Assembly (NCBI GenBank): GCA_009886815.1
Contig: QXYP01000043.1
Location: 414 to 13,922, forward strand
Reading direction: 5' to 3'
Length of the DNA: 13,509 bases
Source: Halieaceae bacterium
GTDB lineage: Bacteria > Pseudomonadota > Gammaproteobacteria > Pseudomonadales > Halieaceae
Part shown: positions 1 to 5,910 of the stretch, piece after piece
Layout: each line of letters begins with the position of its first letter
Numbering within the stretch: the stretch's first letter is position 1
Notes under the pieces: model-generated
What the model was told of the DNA's origin: nothing
What the model saw: only the letters and a program-made list of their open reading frames with translations
The model's database searches: none
Made by a program: the position numbers and the translations under genes

Positions 1-165
1 AATAGCCGTATCAATAATGTCCTTGGGAACGGGTTGATCAGAAAACTGACGCACTGTTCGCCGGCTGCGCATAGTTTCTAGGTACTGGCTACTGCGCTCT
101 AAACCTTCAGCGGAGGTGAGCTGCGCTTTACTCGCAAGAGGAACTGGGTCGTAGTCGTAGTCCAC
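1..165 (-). CDS. Nitroreductase-family protein, iodotyrosine deiodinase-like (N-terminal fragment)
   Basis: Reading leftward from a GTG at 165, 55 codons are open to the window edge, so only the N-terminus is present. AAAGGA (plus-strand 173-178) lies 7 nt upstream of the GTG and decides the start. Residues 35-39 are RRTVR, followed by the FS..PVP..II pattern of FMN-dependent nitroreductases; the first Arg residues usually bind the FMN phosphate. A short N-terminal extension with a Pro-rich start and a Glu/Arg/Ser stretch before the RR motif resembles iodotyrosine deiodinase and its bacterial homologues more than NfsB-type enzymes. That subfamily call is from remembered sequence pattern and is tentative; membership in the nitroreductase fold is secure. 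Likely a cytosolic flavoenzyme. It diverges from the symporter operon across a 490-bp gap, so a functional link is not implied. Confidence 0.8.
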   Translation of the reverse strand, partial: MDYDYDPVPLASKAQLTSAEGLERSSQYLETMRSRRTVRQFSDQPVPKDIIDTAI

Positions 166-267
166 AGGTGAATCCTTTCAGAAGGTCATCGTCCTTAAGG
201 TTATCGAGGATACTCACTGAGGTCAGCATAAAGCGCAATTTATCGTGGGAACTACGTTGATGCGGCG

Positions 268-286
268 GTCGGGCTCAGTGCCTGAC
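268..286. repeat. Small inverted repeat (hairpin) in the divergent region
   Basis: GTCGGGC (268-274) and GCCTGAC (280-286) can pair as a 7-bp stem with one G-T wobble and a TCAGT loop. No T-run follows, so it is not an intrinsic terminator. It could lie in the 5' untranslated region of the nitroreductase gene or be incidental. Confidence 0.3.
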
Positions 287-375
287 TCCCGCGATTTCGA
301 TTAGCAACGTGCTGGCCGTGCAGATTGCTTAGTGGTCCTATCCGCAGACGCTTGCACCGGTATTTGTTTGTGACC

Positions 376-454
376 ACGACGGTCAACGTCTAAGCGTTTT
401 ATGCCTAACGACGGCAAAGAACGATGGCTATACTTTGAGCAGACGACGGCCAAC
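376..454. repeat. Three spaced direct repeats, ACGACGG core
   Basis: ACGACGG occurs at 376-382, 408-414 and 443-449, start-to-start distances 32 and 35 bp. Copies one and three extend to 12 bp with one difference (ACGACGGTCAAC and ACGACGGCCAAC); copy two continues CAAAG. A degenerate ACGATGG lies at 421-427. The spacing is about three helical turns, which would place copies on roughly one face of the DNA. This fits a binding array for a regulator of the symporter operon or the nitroreductase gene. No regulator gene is in the window, so this is inference from repeat structure only. Confidence 0.4.
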
Positions 455-657
455 CCGGCGCGTTCTGGTTGTATTTAGGTTCTTTGACGTTATTGTATGA
501 GCCATAATGAGCGTCGTGACGGAGCATTGGGCCGTTGTATCGTCAACCCCCTGGCATCGTTGCCGAGATCGAACTTTCATGGACATTCATCCTGCTAGGC
601 ATTGCTCGTGGTCCATGCCCTGCGTAGGGTAGTGCTGCACGAGATAGGGCACCCACC

Positions 658-2376
658 ATGGGCTATGACGTAACCTTCACACTCCTGAGCTGCCTGTTTT
701 TTATGGGCTTGGTGGCTTTTATTGCCTACCGTCAAACCCGGGGTGAGACCGACTCCGCAGAGGGCTATTTTCTGGCGGGTCGGGGTCTGGGGGCGCCGAT
801 TATTGCGGGCTCGCTGCTACTGACCAACCTTTCTGCGGAACAATTGATCGGACTGAACGGCTCGGCCTATGGCTTTAACTTAAGCAGTATGGCTTGGGAG
901 GTGACAGCGGCGGTTGCGACCGTTTTTATGGCGTTCATCTTTCTTCCTCGGTATTTGGCTGGTGCCTTTACAACGCTTCCTGAATTTTTAAATCAACGCT
1001 TTGATGACGACGTTCGTCGAATGACGGTGATTCTGTTTATGTTGGGCTACGGTCTGGTGACAATTCCTAGCGTCTTGTACTCGGGTTCTTTGGCGGTGAT
1101 GAAGTTGTTTACCATTCCCGAGTTGCTGGCTATCGACGATGAATGGGCCCTGCCTTTGACGGTGGTAACGATTGGTGCCACGGGGGCTTTGTATGCGATT
1201 TTTGGTGGCCTTAAGGCTGTTGCAGTATCTGACACGCTAAATGGCATTGGTCTGCTGATCATGGGCCTTACGGTACCGCTGTTGGGGTTGGCGCTGCTGG
1301 GCGAGGGCAGCGTGTTTAGCGGGCTCACGACGGTAGTCACGTCTGAAACGCACAAGCTCAACGCCATTGGTGCATCAAACGACCCGACACCCTTTGCCAC
1401 GCTCTTCACTGGAATGGTTTTTGCCAACCTCTTTTATTGGTGTGCCAACCAATATGTTATTCAGCGGACCTTGGCGGCACGAAACTTGGCAGAGGGGCAA
1501 AAGGGGGTATTGCTGTCGGGCTTTTTTAAAGTGCTGGTACCTTTTCTCATGATGCTACCCGGTGTCATTGCTTTTCATTTATACGGTTCCGATTTGGCAT
1601 CCATCGATCTTGCTTATCCGCAATTGGTTCGCGACGTGCTACCGAGCTACGCTTGGGGCTTTTTTTTGGCGGTGTTATTGGGCGCGGTATTCAGTTCTTT
1701 TAATTCATTATTGAACAGCGCGGCCACGTTATTTTGCCTCGATGTTTGGGAACCGATGCAGGGTAAGGTGCTGACCGATGCACAGCGCATTCAGGTAGCG
1801 AAGCGCGCGAGTATTGCCATTGCTTTGTTCTCGTTTGTAGTTGCCCCCATGCTGCAATTTGCGACCGAGGGGTTGTGGCAAATCATTAGAATATTTACGG
1901 GGTTTTATAATATCCCGGTCATCGCCATTGTGGTTGTCGGCCTGTTTACACGCAAAGTCCCGGCTGTGGCGCCCAAGGTTGTTATCGTCTTTCATGTCAT
2001 CACTTACGGTTGCCTGCAGTTTCTTTTTAAGGAGCAAATACCGCTACATTTTCTACATTTATATGCGATTTTATTCATTATTGAAGTCGCCATCATGCTG
2101 GTCTTTGGCCTGTGGAGGCCCCGAACGGAAGCCTGGATCTTTCATCAGCAACAGGCCCTTGATCTAAATCCTTGGGGCTACGGCATTCCTTGTGCAGTAA
2201 CACTGCTGTCCTGCGTTTTGGCGCTGTATCTTTTGTTTTCTCCCGTCGGGCTAGTCGGTGGCTTAAGCCATTATTTTGTGCCCTGCCTCATGATCATAGC
2301 GTTAGTGAATATCGGAGTTTGGTGGTACTTCTTCGTTTCAGTATCGCGCAAAGACCAGAGGAGCCCCAGTTTGTGA
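658..2376 (+). CDS. Sodium:solute symporter (SSS/SLC5 family), probably sugar- or sugar-derivative-specific
   Basis: A 572-residue polytopic membrane protein with well over ten hydrophobic segments, the usual size of SSS carriers. Family marks in order: GYFLAGR near residues 37-42 after the first membrane span; the FGGLKAVAVSDTLNG stretch (182-196), the SGLT-type loop and next helix; WCANQYVIQR (261-270), equivalent to the D/N-QY-QR segment of sugar symporters; and GAVFSSFNSLLNSAAT (342-357), whose Ser/Asn/Thr residues match the helix carrying the Na2 site in vSGLT. These place it in the sugar/inositol branch rather than the proline or pantothenate branches, but the cargo cannot be read from sequence. 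It is the first gene of a compact operon: its TGA overlaps the GTG of the next gene. AGGG about 8 nt before the ATG is a modest ribosome binding site. It sets the import step for the pathway encoded downstream. Confidence 0.9.
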   Translation: MGYDVTFTLLSCLFFMGLVAFIAYRQTRGETDSAEGYFLAGRGLGAPIIAGSLLLTNLSAEQLIGLNGSAYGFNLSSMAWEVTAAVATVFMAFIFLPRYLAGAFTTLPEFLNQRFDDDVRRMTVILFMLGYGLVTIPSVLYSGSLAVMKLFTIPELLAIDDEWALPLTVVTIGATGALYAIFGGLKAVAVSDTLNGIGLLIMGLTVPLLGLALLGEGSVFSGLTTVVTSETHKLNAIGASNDPTPFATLFTGMVFANLFYWCANQYVIQRTLAARNLAEGQKGVLLSGFFKVLVPFLMMLPGVIAFHLYGSDLASIDLAYPQLVRDVLPSYAWGFFLAVLLGAVFSSFNSLLNSAATLFCLDVWEPMQGKVLTDAQRIQVAKRASIAIALFSFVVAPMLQFATEGLWQIIRIFTGFYNIPVIAIVVVGLFTRKVPAVAPKVVIVFHVITYGCLQFLFKEQIPLHFLHLYAILFIIEVAIMLVFGLWRPRTEAWIFHQQQALDLNPWGYGIPCAVTLLSCVLALYLLFSPVGLVGGLSHYFVPCLMIIALVNIGVWWYFFVSVSRKDQRSPSL

Positions 2377-3566
2377 GACCACGATTTTTTTCATTACCTT
2401 CAGCGCAGCTTGCCAATGAGGCTTGGCTTGCTCGGGGTGATGGTAGTAGTGGACCTCGCCTGGCGATTATTGGCGTGGGCATGATGGGTCGAGAGCATCT
2501 CAGGGTGGCCCTACTGTTAGGGCGGATGCGCATTCAGGGCGTGTACGACGATCACGCCGAGAGCCTGGATCAGGCCCAGCGGGAGTACCGGAAAAGCACC
2601 CAAATGACTCTAAATGTTTACCCTTCCTTCGAGGCGTTATGCGCCGATGAGGCGGTGGATGCCTATCTCATTGCAACGCCAAACTTTACCCATAGTGCGA
2701 TTTTTGAACGGCTTATCAAGTCGGGTAAACCCATTTTTTTAGAAAAGCCTATGGCGACTACACTGCTTGATGCACAGCGTATGGTGACTTTGGCAAAAGC
2801 GCATCCTGCTTTTGTTCAGCTAGGTATGCAGTACCGTTTTAAAGCACAGTACATTGAGGCTTTTCATGCAATTAAGGTGCAGCAGGCTTTGGGCACCGTT
2901 CATACCGTGGCAATGTCTGAATACCGACCACCGTTTCTCAACAAGGTGGGCGAATGGAATAAGTTTAGTCACTACTCGGGGGGAACTCTGGTTGAAAAAT
3001 GCTGCCATTACTTCGACCTCATTAACCTAGCTGTCGATGCCTATCCCGTGAAGGTTTACGCCCAAGGGGGTCAAGCGGTTAATTTTATTGATTTCGAGCA
3101 CCGGGGTTTGAGCGCTGATATTGATGATCATGCTTTTGTCACCGTGACTTACGACAACGGTATGCTCGCCCACTTTACGCTCAACATGTTTTGTCAGGAA
3201 CTCTATGAAGAGCTAGTCATCACCGGCGACCAAGGGAGGCTGGTGGCTAGTGAGTCATCTAGTTTTCGCCGGGGTGTTAATTCGTCGGCTAAGATTCAAA
3301 TAGAGGCCTCGGCACACCCGGCATACGATGGCATGACGGTGACTTACCCCTCGGCCATTGAAAATAGTGGCCATTGCGGTGCCACGTTCTTCGAGCACTT
3401 GGCGTTTCTGGCGCAACTGGAGGGCGATGTGGTCGATGCTGCAACGCCAGCTCAGGGATTAAAATCTTTGTTGGTGGCAAGTGCAGCGCAACGTTCACTC
3501 GCCACGGGACAGGTGGTGTTTATGGATGAATTTTGCGCTCAAGAGCAGGTGAGTTGGCCCTGTTAG
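2373..3566 (+). CDS. Gfo/Idh/MocA-family NAD(P)-dependent oxidoreductase
   Basis: I place the start at GTG 2373, not at the much earlier in-frame start inside the symporter gene: AGAGGAG (2357-2363) sits 9 nt upstream and the GTG overlaps the symporter stop as GTGA. This gives 397 residues, ordinary for the family. After about 28 extra N-terminal residues comes the Rossmann motif GVGMMG (34-39), then ATPNFTH (101-107) and the family EKP motif at 124-126. The C-terminal alpha/beta domain carries EKCCHYFD (208-215), whose His and Asp sit where catalytic residues lie in this superfamily. Members oxidise or reduce sugars and inositols, and some (GH4-like chemistry, GH109, GH188) cleave glycosides using tightly held NAD. 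Which applies here cannot be told from sequence. Co-translation with the symporter suggests it acts on the imported solute in the cytoplasm. Confidence 0.88.
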   Translation: MRPRFFSLPSAQLANEAWLARGDGSSGPRLAIIGVGMMGREHLRVALLLGRMRIQGVYDDHAESLDQAQREYRKSTQMTLNVYPSFEALCADEAVDAYLIATPNFTHSAIFERLIKSGKPIFLEKPMATTLLDAQRMVTLAKAHPAFVQLGMQYRFKAQYIEAFHAIKVQQALGTVHTVAMSEYRPPFLNKVGEWNKFSHYSGGTLVEKCCHYFDLINLAVDAYPVKVYAQGGQAVNFIDFEHRGLSADIDDHAFVTVTYDNGMLAHFTLNMFCQELYEELVITGDQGRLVASESSSFRRGVNSSAKIQIEASAHPAYDGMTVTYPSAIENSGHCGATFFEHLAFLAQLEGDVVDAATPAQGLKSLLVASAAQRSLATGQVVFMDEFCAQEQVSWPC

Positions 3567-3627
3567 GTGTGGGCTGTGAGATCATAGGGCAGTTGTCAGT
3601 CATTTTATAAATAAAGAGGCCTTGATA

Positions 3628-4608
3628 GTGGTTGAAGATGGTATTTCAGTGGGTGGCGGGCACATGCCCACCGTTGGCTTGGGCCTGTGGAAGCTGCCCG
3701 AGCAATCCGTAACCCAGACGGTGGTAGACGCAGTTGCAGCGGGTTATCGCCATTTGGACAGCGCCGCCGACTATGGAAATGAGGCAGCCGTTGGTGAAGG
3801 TCTGCGTCAGGTGCTGCAAAATACCCGCGTGGGCAGAGATGACTTATGGGTGACGTCAAAACTTTGGAACACCTACCATCGCCCGGAACATGTGCGAGCT
3901 GCGTGCGAGCGCAGCCTGAAAGATCTCGGCCTCGATTGTCTCGACCTTTACCTGATTCATTTTCCCATCGCGCTTAAGTACGTCGATTTTTCAGAACGCT
4001 ACCCGCCAGAGTGGATTCACGACCCCAAGGCTCAAACCCCGCGTATGGAGCCCGATTTGGTCCCCATTGCGGAGACCTGGGGCGCTATGGAGGGCCTGGT
4101 AGAAGCGGGTTTAGTGAAAGAAATTGGTGTCTGTAATTTTAATACGGGATTGCTCCATGACTTAATCGCGTCAGCTCGAATTAAGCCTGCCCTGTTACAA
4201 ATCGAATCTCACCCGTACCTGACTCAGGAGCGCTTGATTCGCTTGGCGCACCACTACGACATGGCGGTGACGGCTTTTTCACCCTTAGGCTCATTGTCTT
4301 ACTTGGAGCTTGGCATGGCAGAGGCCCAGGAGTGTTTGCTGGATGAGTCTGTTATCTGTGCCGCCTCAGAGCGTTTACAGCGTACTCCGGCGCAGGTGTT
4401 GTTGCGCTGGGGTGTGCAGCGCGGTACTGCGGTGATCCCCAAGAGTAGCCAGCTCGACCGTCTTCGCGAAAATATTGACGTCTTTAATTTCAGTCTCAAT
4501 GAAGCCGAGATGGCCGCCATTAGCGCATTAAATCGAGGCCGACGTTTCAATGACCCGGGGCTGTTTTGTGAAGAAGCCTTTAGCGGCTTCTATCCCATTT
4601 ATGACTGA
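3628..4608 (+). CDS. Aldo/keto reductase, AKR2-like aldose (xylose) reductase type
   Basis: Start chosen at GTG 3628 because AAAGAGG (3613-3619) is 8 nt upstream; the TTG at 3622 would leave only 2 nt. The 326-residue protein is a complete (beta/alpha)8 NAD(P)H-dependent reductase with the full catalytic tetrad D44, Y49, K78 and H111. IPKSSQLDRLREN (270-282) is the cofactor-binding loop, where Lys/Ser/Arg usually favour NADPH. Segments such as RYPPEWI (124-130), P..ETW.AMEGLVEAGLVKEIGV and the late RFNDP (306-310) closely match yeast xylose reductase and plant aldose 6-phosphate reductases as I remember them. That is an unusual subfamily for a bacterium, where AKR5-type enzymes are commoner. 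Substrate is probably a sugar aldehyde or aldose. It lies 61 bp after the Gfo/Idh gene, and its last 8 nt overlap the dioxygenase gene. Confidence 0.9.
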   Translation: MVEDGISVGGGHMPTVGLGLWKLPEQSVTQTVVDAVAAGYRHLDSAADYGNEAAVGEGLRQVLQNTRVGRDDLWVTSKLWNTYHRPEHVRAACERSLKDLGLDCLDLYLIHFPIALKYVDFSERYPPEWIHDPKAQTPRMEPDLVPIAETWGAMEGLVEAGLVKEIGVCNFNTGLLHDLIASARIKPALLQIESHPYLTQERLIRLAHHYDMAVTAFSPLGSLSYLELGMAEAQECLLDESVICAASERLQRTPAQVLLRWGVQRGTAVIPKSSQLDRLRENIDVFNFSLNEAEMAAISALNRGRRFNDPGLFCEEAFSGFYPIYD

Positions 4609-5599
4609 GACCGATCCAGCCATAGCACCGCTATTACGTCGGCTGCCGTTTTTAGTTGCCCCGGCCAAGGGCGCAGATGACTTCGCGCTGGAATTCATGC
4701 CAACGGGGGAGGGTCACCTCTTTGATTGGCTGTCAGAGACCGCGACCGATGTGATGTCTGTGTTAGATCAGGTCGGCGCTATCTTGTTCAGGGGTTTTCC
4801 TGATGGCGGCGACCTTGGGTTTGACCGCTGTATCGAGGCGCTCGATCTAAAGCCTTTTACCTATGCCGAGTCGTTGTCGAACGCCGTGCGAAAAAACCGC
4901 AGCCCACGCGTATTTACGGCCAACGAGGCACCCCCAGAGCTTGAGATTTTTCTGCACCATGAGATGGCGCAGACACCCCTATTTCCGCGTTACCTGTTCT
5001 TTTATTGCGAGCGTGCTGCCGTCACGGGTGGGGCCACTCCGCTGTGTCGGTCAGATCGCCTCATGGCACATTTGCAACGGCAGTTACCCGACTTTGTTAG
5101 GCGTTGTCGTGAGCTGGGTGTGTCTTACACCCACACCATGCCCGCTCAGGCAGACTCGGGTTCGGGGCAGGGGCGTAGCTGGCTAGACACACTGAGTGTT
5201 AACTCCCGGGCCGCTGCCGAAGCTAAGCTGCAGCAGCTGGGGTATACCTGGGTTTGGCTGGCCGGTGATGACTTGCGTGTGACAACGCGGGCTTTACCTG
5301 CAATACGGCAAACCAGCACCGGTACAGAAGTTTTCTTTAACCAGTTGGTAGCCGCTTTTGCTGGCTGGCAGGACCCCCGTAATTCATCGGCCAGTTCGGT
5401 TTGCTTTGGTGATGGTTCGGCCATGCCGGCGCCGGCACTAAAGCAGATGGTGGCTATTGCCTATCAGCAGGTCTACGACCATTTGTGGCAGGCCGGCGAC
5501 GTGATATTAATCGACAACTTGCGGGTTATGCATGGTCGACGGCCCTTCTCCGGGGCCCGCACCGTATTGGCCGGGCTCGCAGGCCCTCAAAGCCACTAG
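4601..5599 (+). CDS. TauD/TfdA-type Fe(II)/2-oxoglutarate-dependent dioxygenase
   Basis: The likely start is ATG 4601, which overlaps the reductase stop by 8 nt; no strong ribosome binding site precedes it, so translation probably depends on coupling. An earlier in-frame ATG (4550) is inside the reductase gene. The 332-residue product has the double-stranded beta-helix family marks: an HxE iron pair at H119 and E121 (sequence LHHEMAQ), then FYCERAAVTGGATPL (134-148), the distal iron His H311 in VMHGRRPF, and R320, positioned to hold 2-oxoglutarate. HxE with a GG-TPL segment points to the SyrP-like branch rather than taurine dioxygenase itself, which has HxD. Substrate unknown: hydroxylation, or C-S, C-N or C-O bond cleavage through hydroxylation, are all possible. 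As the last gene of the symporter operon it probably oxidises the imported compound or an intermediate. Confidence 0.85.
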   Translation: MTETDPAIAPLLRRLPFLVAPAKGADDFALEFMPTGEGHLFDWLSETATDVMSVLDQVGAILFRGFPDGGDLGFDRCIEALDLKPFTYAESLSNAVRKNRSPRVFTANEAPPELEIFLHHEMAQTPLFPRYLFFYCERAAVTGGATPLCRSDRLMAHLQRQLPDFVRRCRELGVSYTHTMPAQADSGSGQGRSWLDTLSVNSRAAAEAKLQQLGYTWVWLAGDDLRVTTRALPAIRQTSTGTEVFFNQLVAAFAGWQDPRNSSASSVCFGDGSAMPAPALKQMVAIAYQQVYDHLWQAGDVILIDNLRVMHGRRPFSGARTVLAGLAGPQSH

Positions 5600-5758
5600 C
5601 TATCTGGCTGAAGACGATGCCCCTGTGTGTCGCGATATTGTTTACCCCCTAAGACCCGTTTCTTGCTCCCTTAATAAAAAAACCTAATAAAAGGCACGGT
5701 ATTTGCTGTAGCCCCTGTGCGAACCCGTTGGCGGTGTTTGATTAGCCGCTGGGAAAGA

Positions 5759-5780
5759 CGTTTATGAGGATACATAAACG
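5759..5780. promoter_or_regulatory. 22-bp perfect inverted repeat, operator- or hairpin-like
   Basis: CGTTTATG (5759-5766) and CATAAACG (5773-5780) form a perfect 8-bp inverted repeat around the 6-nt centre AGGATA, ending 20 nt before the leader-ORF ribosome binding site. Size and symmetry fit a dimeric regulator operator. In RNA it would be a modest AU-rich stem. No T-run follows, which argues against a terminator. Confidence 0.45.
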
Positions 5781-5800
5781 CTGAATGAGACATTCAAGGC

Positions 5801-5806
5801 AAGGAG
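5801..5806 (+). promoter_or_regulatory. Strong Shine-Dalgarno site AAGGAG for the leader ORF
   Basis: AAGGAG lies 8 nt before ATG 5815. It is as strong as any ribosome binding site in the window and much better than what precedes gpgP itself, which is the main reason to believe the short leader ORF is translated. Confidence 0.6.
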
Positions 5807-5814
5807 TGCCCAGA

Positions 5815-5910
5815 ATGAAAGGAATAGAACAGCACTGTGAAGATTGCACTGACATGAGGCTCGCGCACCGGTGTGGTGCGCGTCGTTTATGCGAGAGCAG
5901 ATTGCGATGA
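5815..5910 (+). CDS. Putative 31-residue Cys-rich leader peptide coupled to gpgP
   Basis: This 31-residue ORF starts at an ATG placed 8 nt after AAGGAG, and its TGA (5908-5910) overlaps the gpgP ATG (5907-5909) as ATGA, the classic translational-coupling arrangement. The peptide is basic and has four Cys: HCEDC (7-11, a CxxC) and Cys at 20 and 26. It has no membrane segment or signal peptide. It matches nothing I recognise. Two roles fit: a translated leader that delivers ribosomes to the weakly signalled gpgP start and melts the hairpin at 5862-5882, or a small metal-binding or redox-sensing peptide. The spacing and overlap are direct observations; that it is a real gene is inference, and chance occurrence of a short ORF is possible. 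Confidence 0.45.
   Translation: MKGIEQHCEDCTDMRLAHRCGARRLCESRLR
5862..5882 (+). promoter_or_regulatory. GC-rich hairpin inside the leader ORF, just before gpgP
   Basis: CGCGCACC (5862-5869) and GGTGCGCG (5875-5882) form a perfect 8-bp GC-rich stem with loop GGTGT, 24 nt before the gpgP ATG. There is no following T-run, so it is not a standard terminator. It lies wholly inside the leader ORF, so ribosomes translating the leader would open it. That makes it a candidate element controlling initiation at gpgP or RNA stability. Confidence 0.45.

Larger units (their letters stand above)
166..657. other. Divergent intergenic region with repeats, no convincing gene
   Basis: About 490 bp separate the leftward nitroreductase gene from the rightward symporter gene. 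I find no open frame with a ribosome binding site here; the longest candidates are tiny and lack one. It must carry at least two promoters. A TATACT at 429-434 resembles a -10 box but has no good -35 at 17 nt. A TTGACG (484-489) and CATAAT (503-508) pair has a spacer of only 13 nt, too short for sigma70. The notable content is the three ACGACGG repeats and the hairpin listed separately. The length is generous for such a compact stretch of genome, which favours a regulated promoter or an unannotated small RNA. Confidence 0.6.
5600..5814. other. Intergenic control region before the glucosylglycerate operon
   Basis: About 215 bp between the dioxygenase stop and the leader ORF. It contains an A-rich stretch (about 5672-5692), a GCCCCTGTG direct repeat (5619-5627 and 5711-5719) and the 22-bp inverted repeat at 5759-5780. 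I see no GC-rich stem followed by a T-run, so no clear intrinsic terminator for the upstream operon. A weak promoter could combine TTGATT (5738-5743) with TTTATG (5761-5766) at a 17-bp spacing; the -10 match is poor. Confidence 0.45.

Noticed and set aside
484..508. TTGACG and CATAAT as a sigma70 promoter for the symporter operon
   Set aside because: The spacer is 13 bp, well short of the usual 16-18 bp.
2172..2372. An upstream extension of the Gfo/Idh reading frame inside the symporter gene
   Set aside because: It overlaps conserved symporter coding sequence in another frame. GTG 2373 has a good ribosome binding site and places the Rossmann motif near the normal N-terminal position.
5619..5719. 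GCCCCTGTG direct repeat (two copies) in the region before gpgP
   Set aside because: Two 9-bp copies about 90 bp apart, without other shared flanking sequence, are not persuasive as a binding array.
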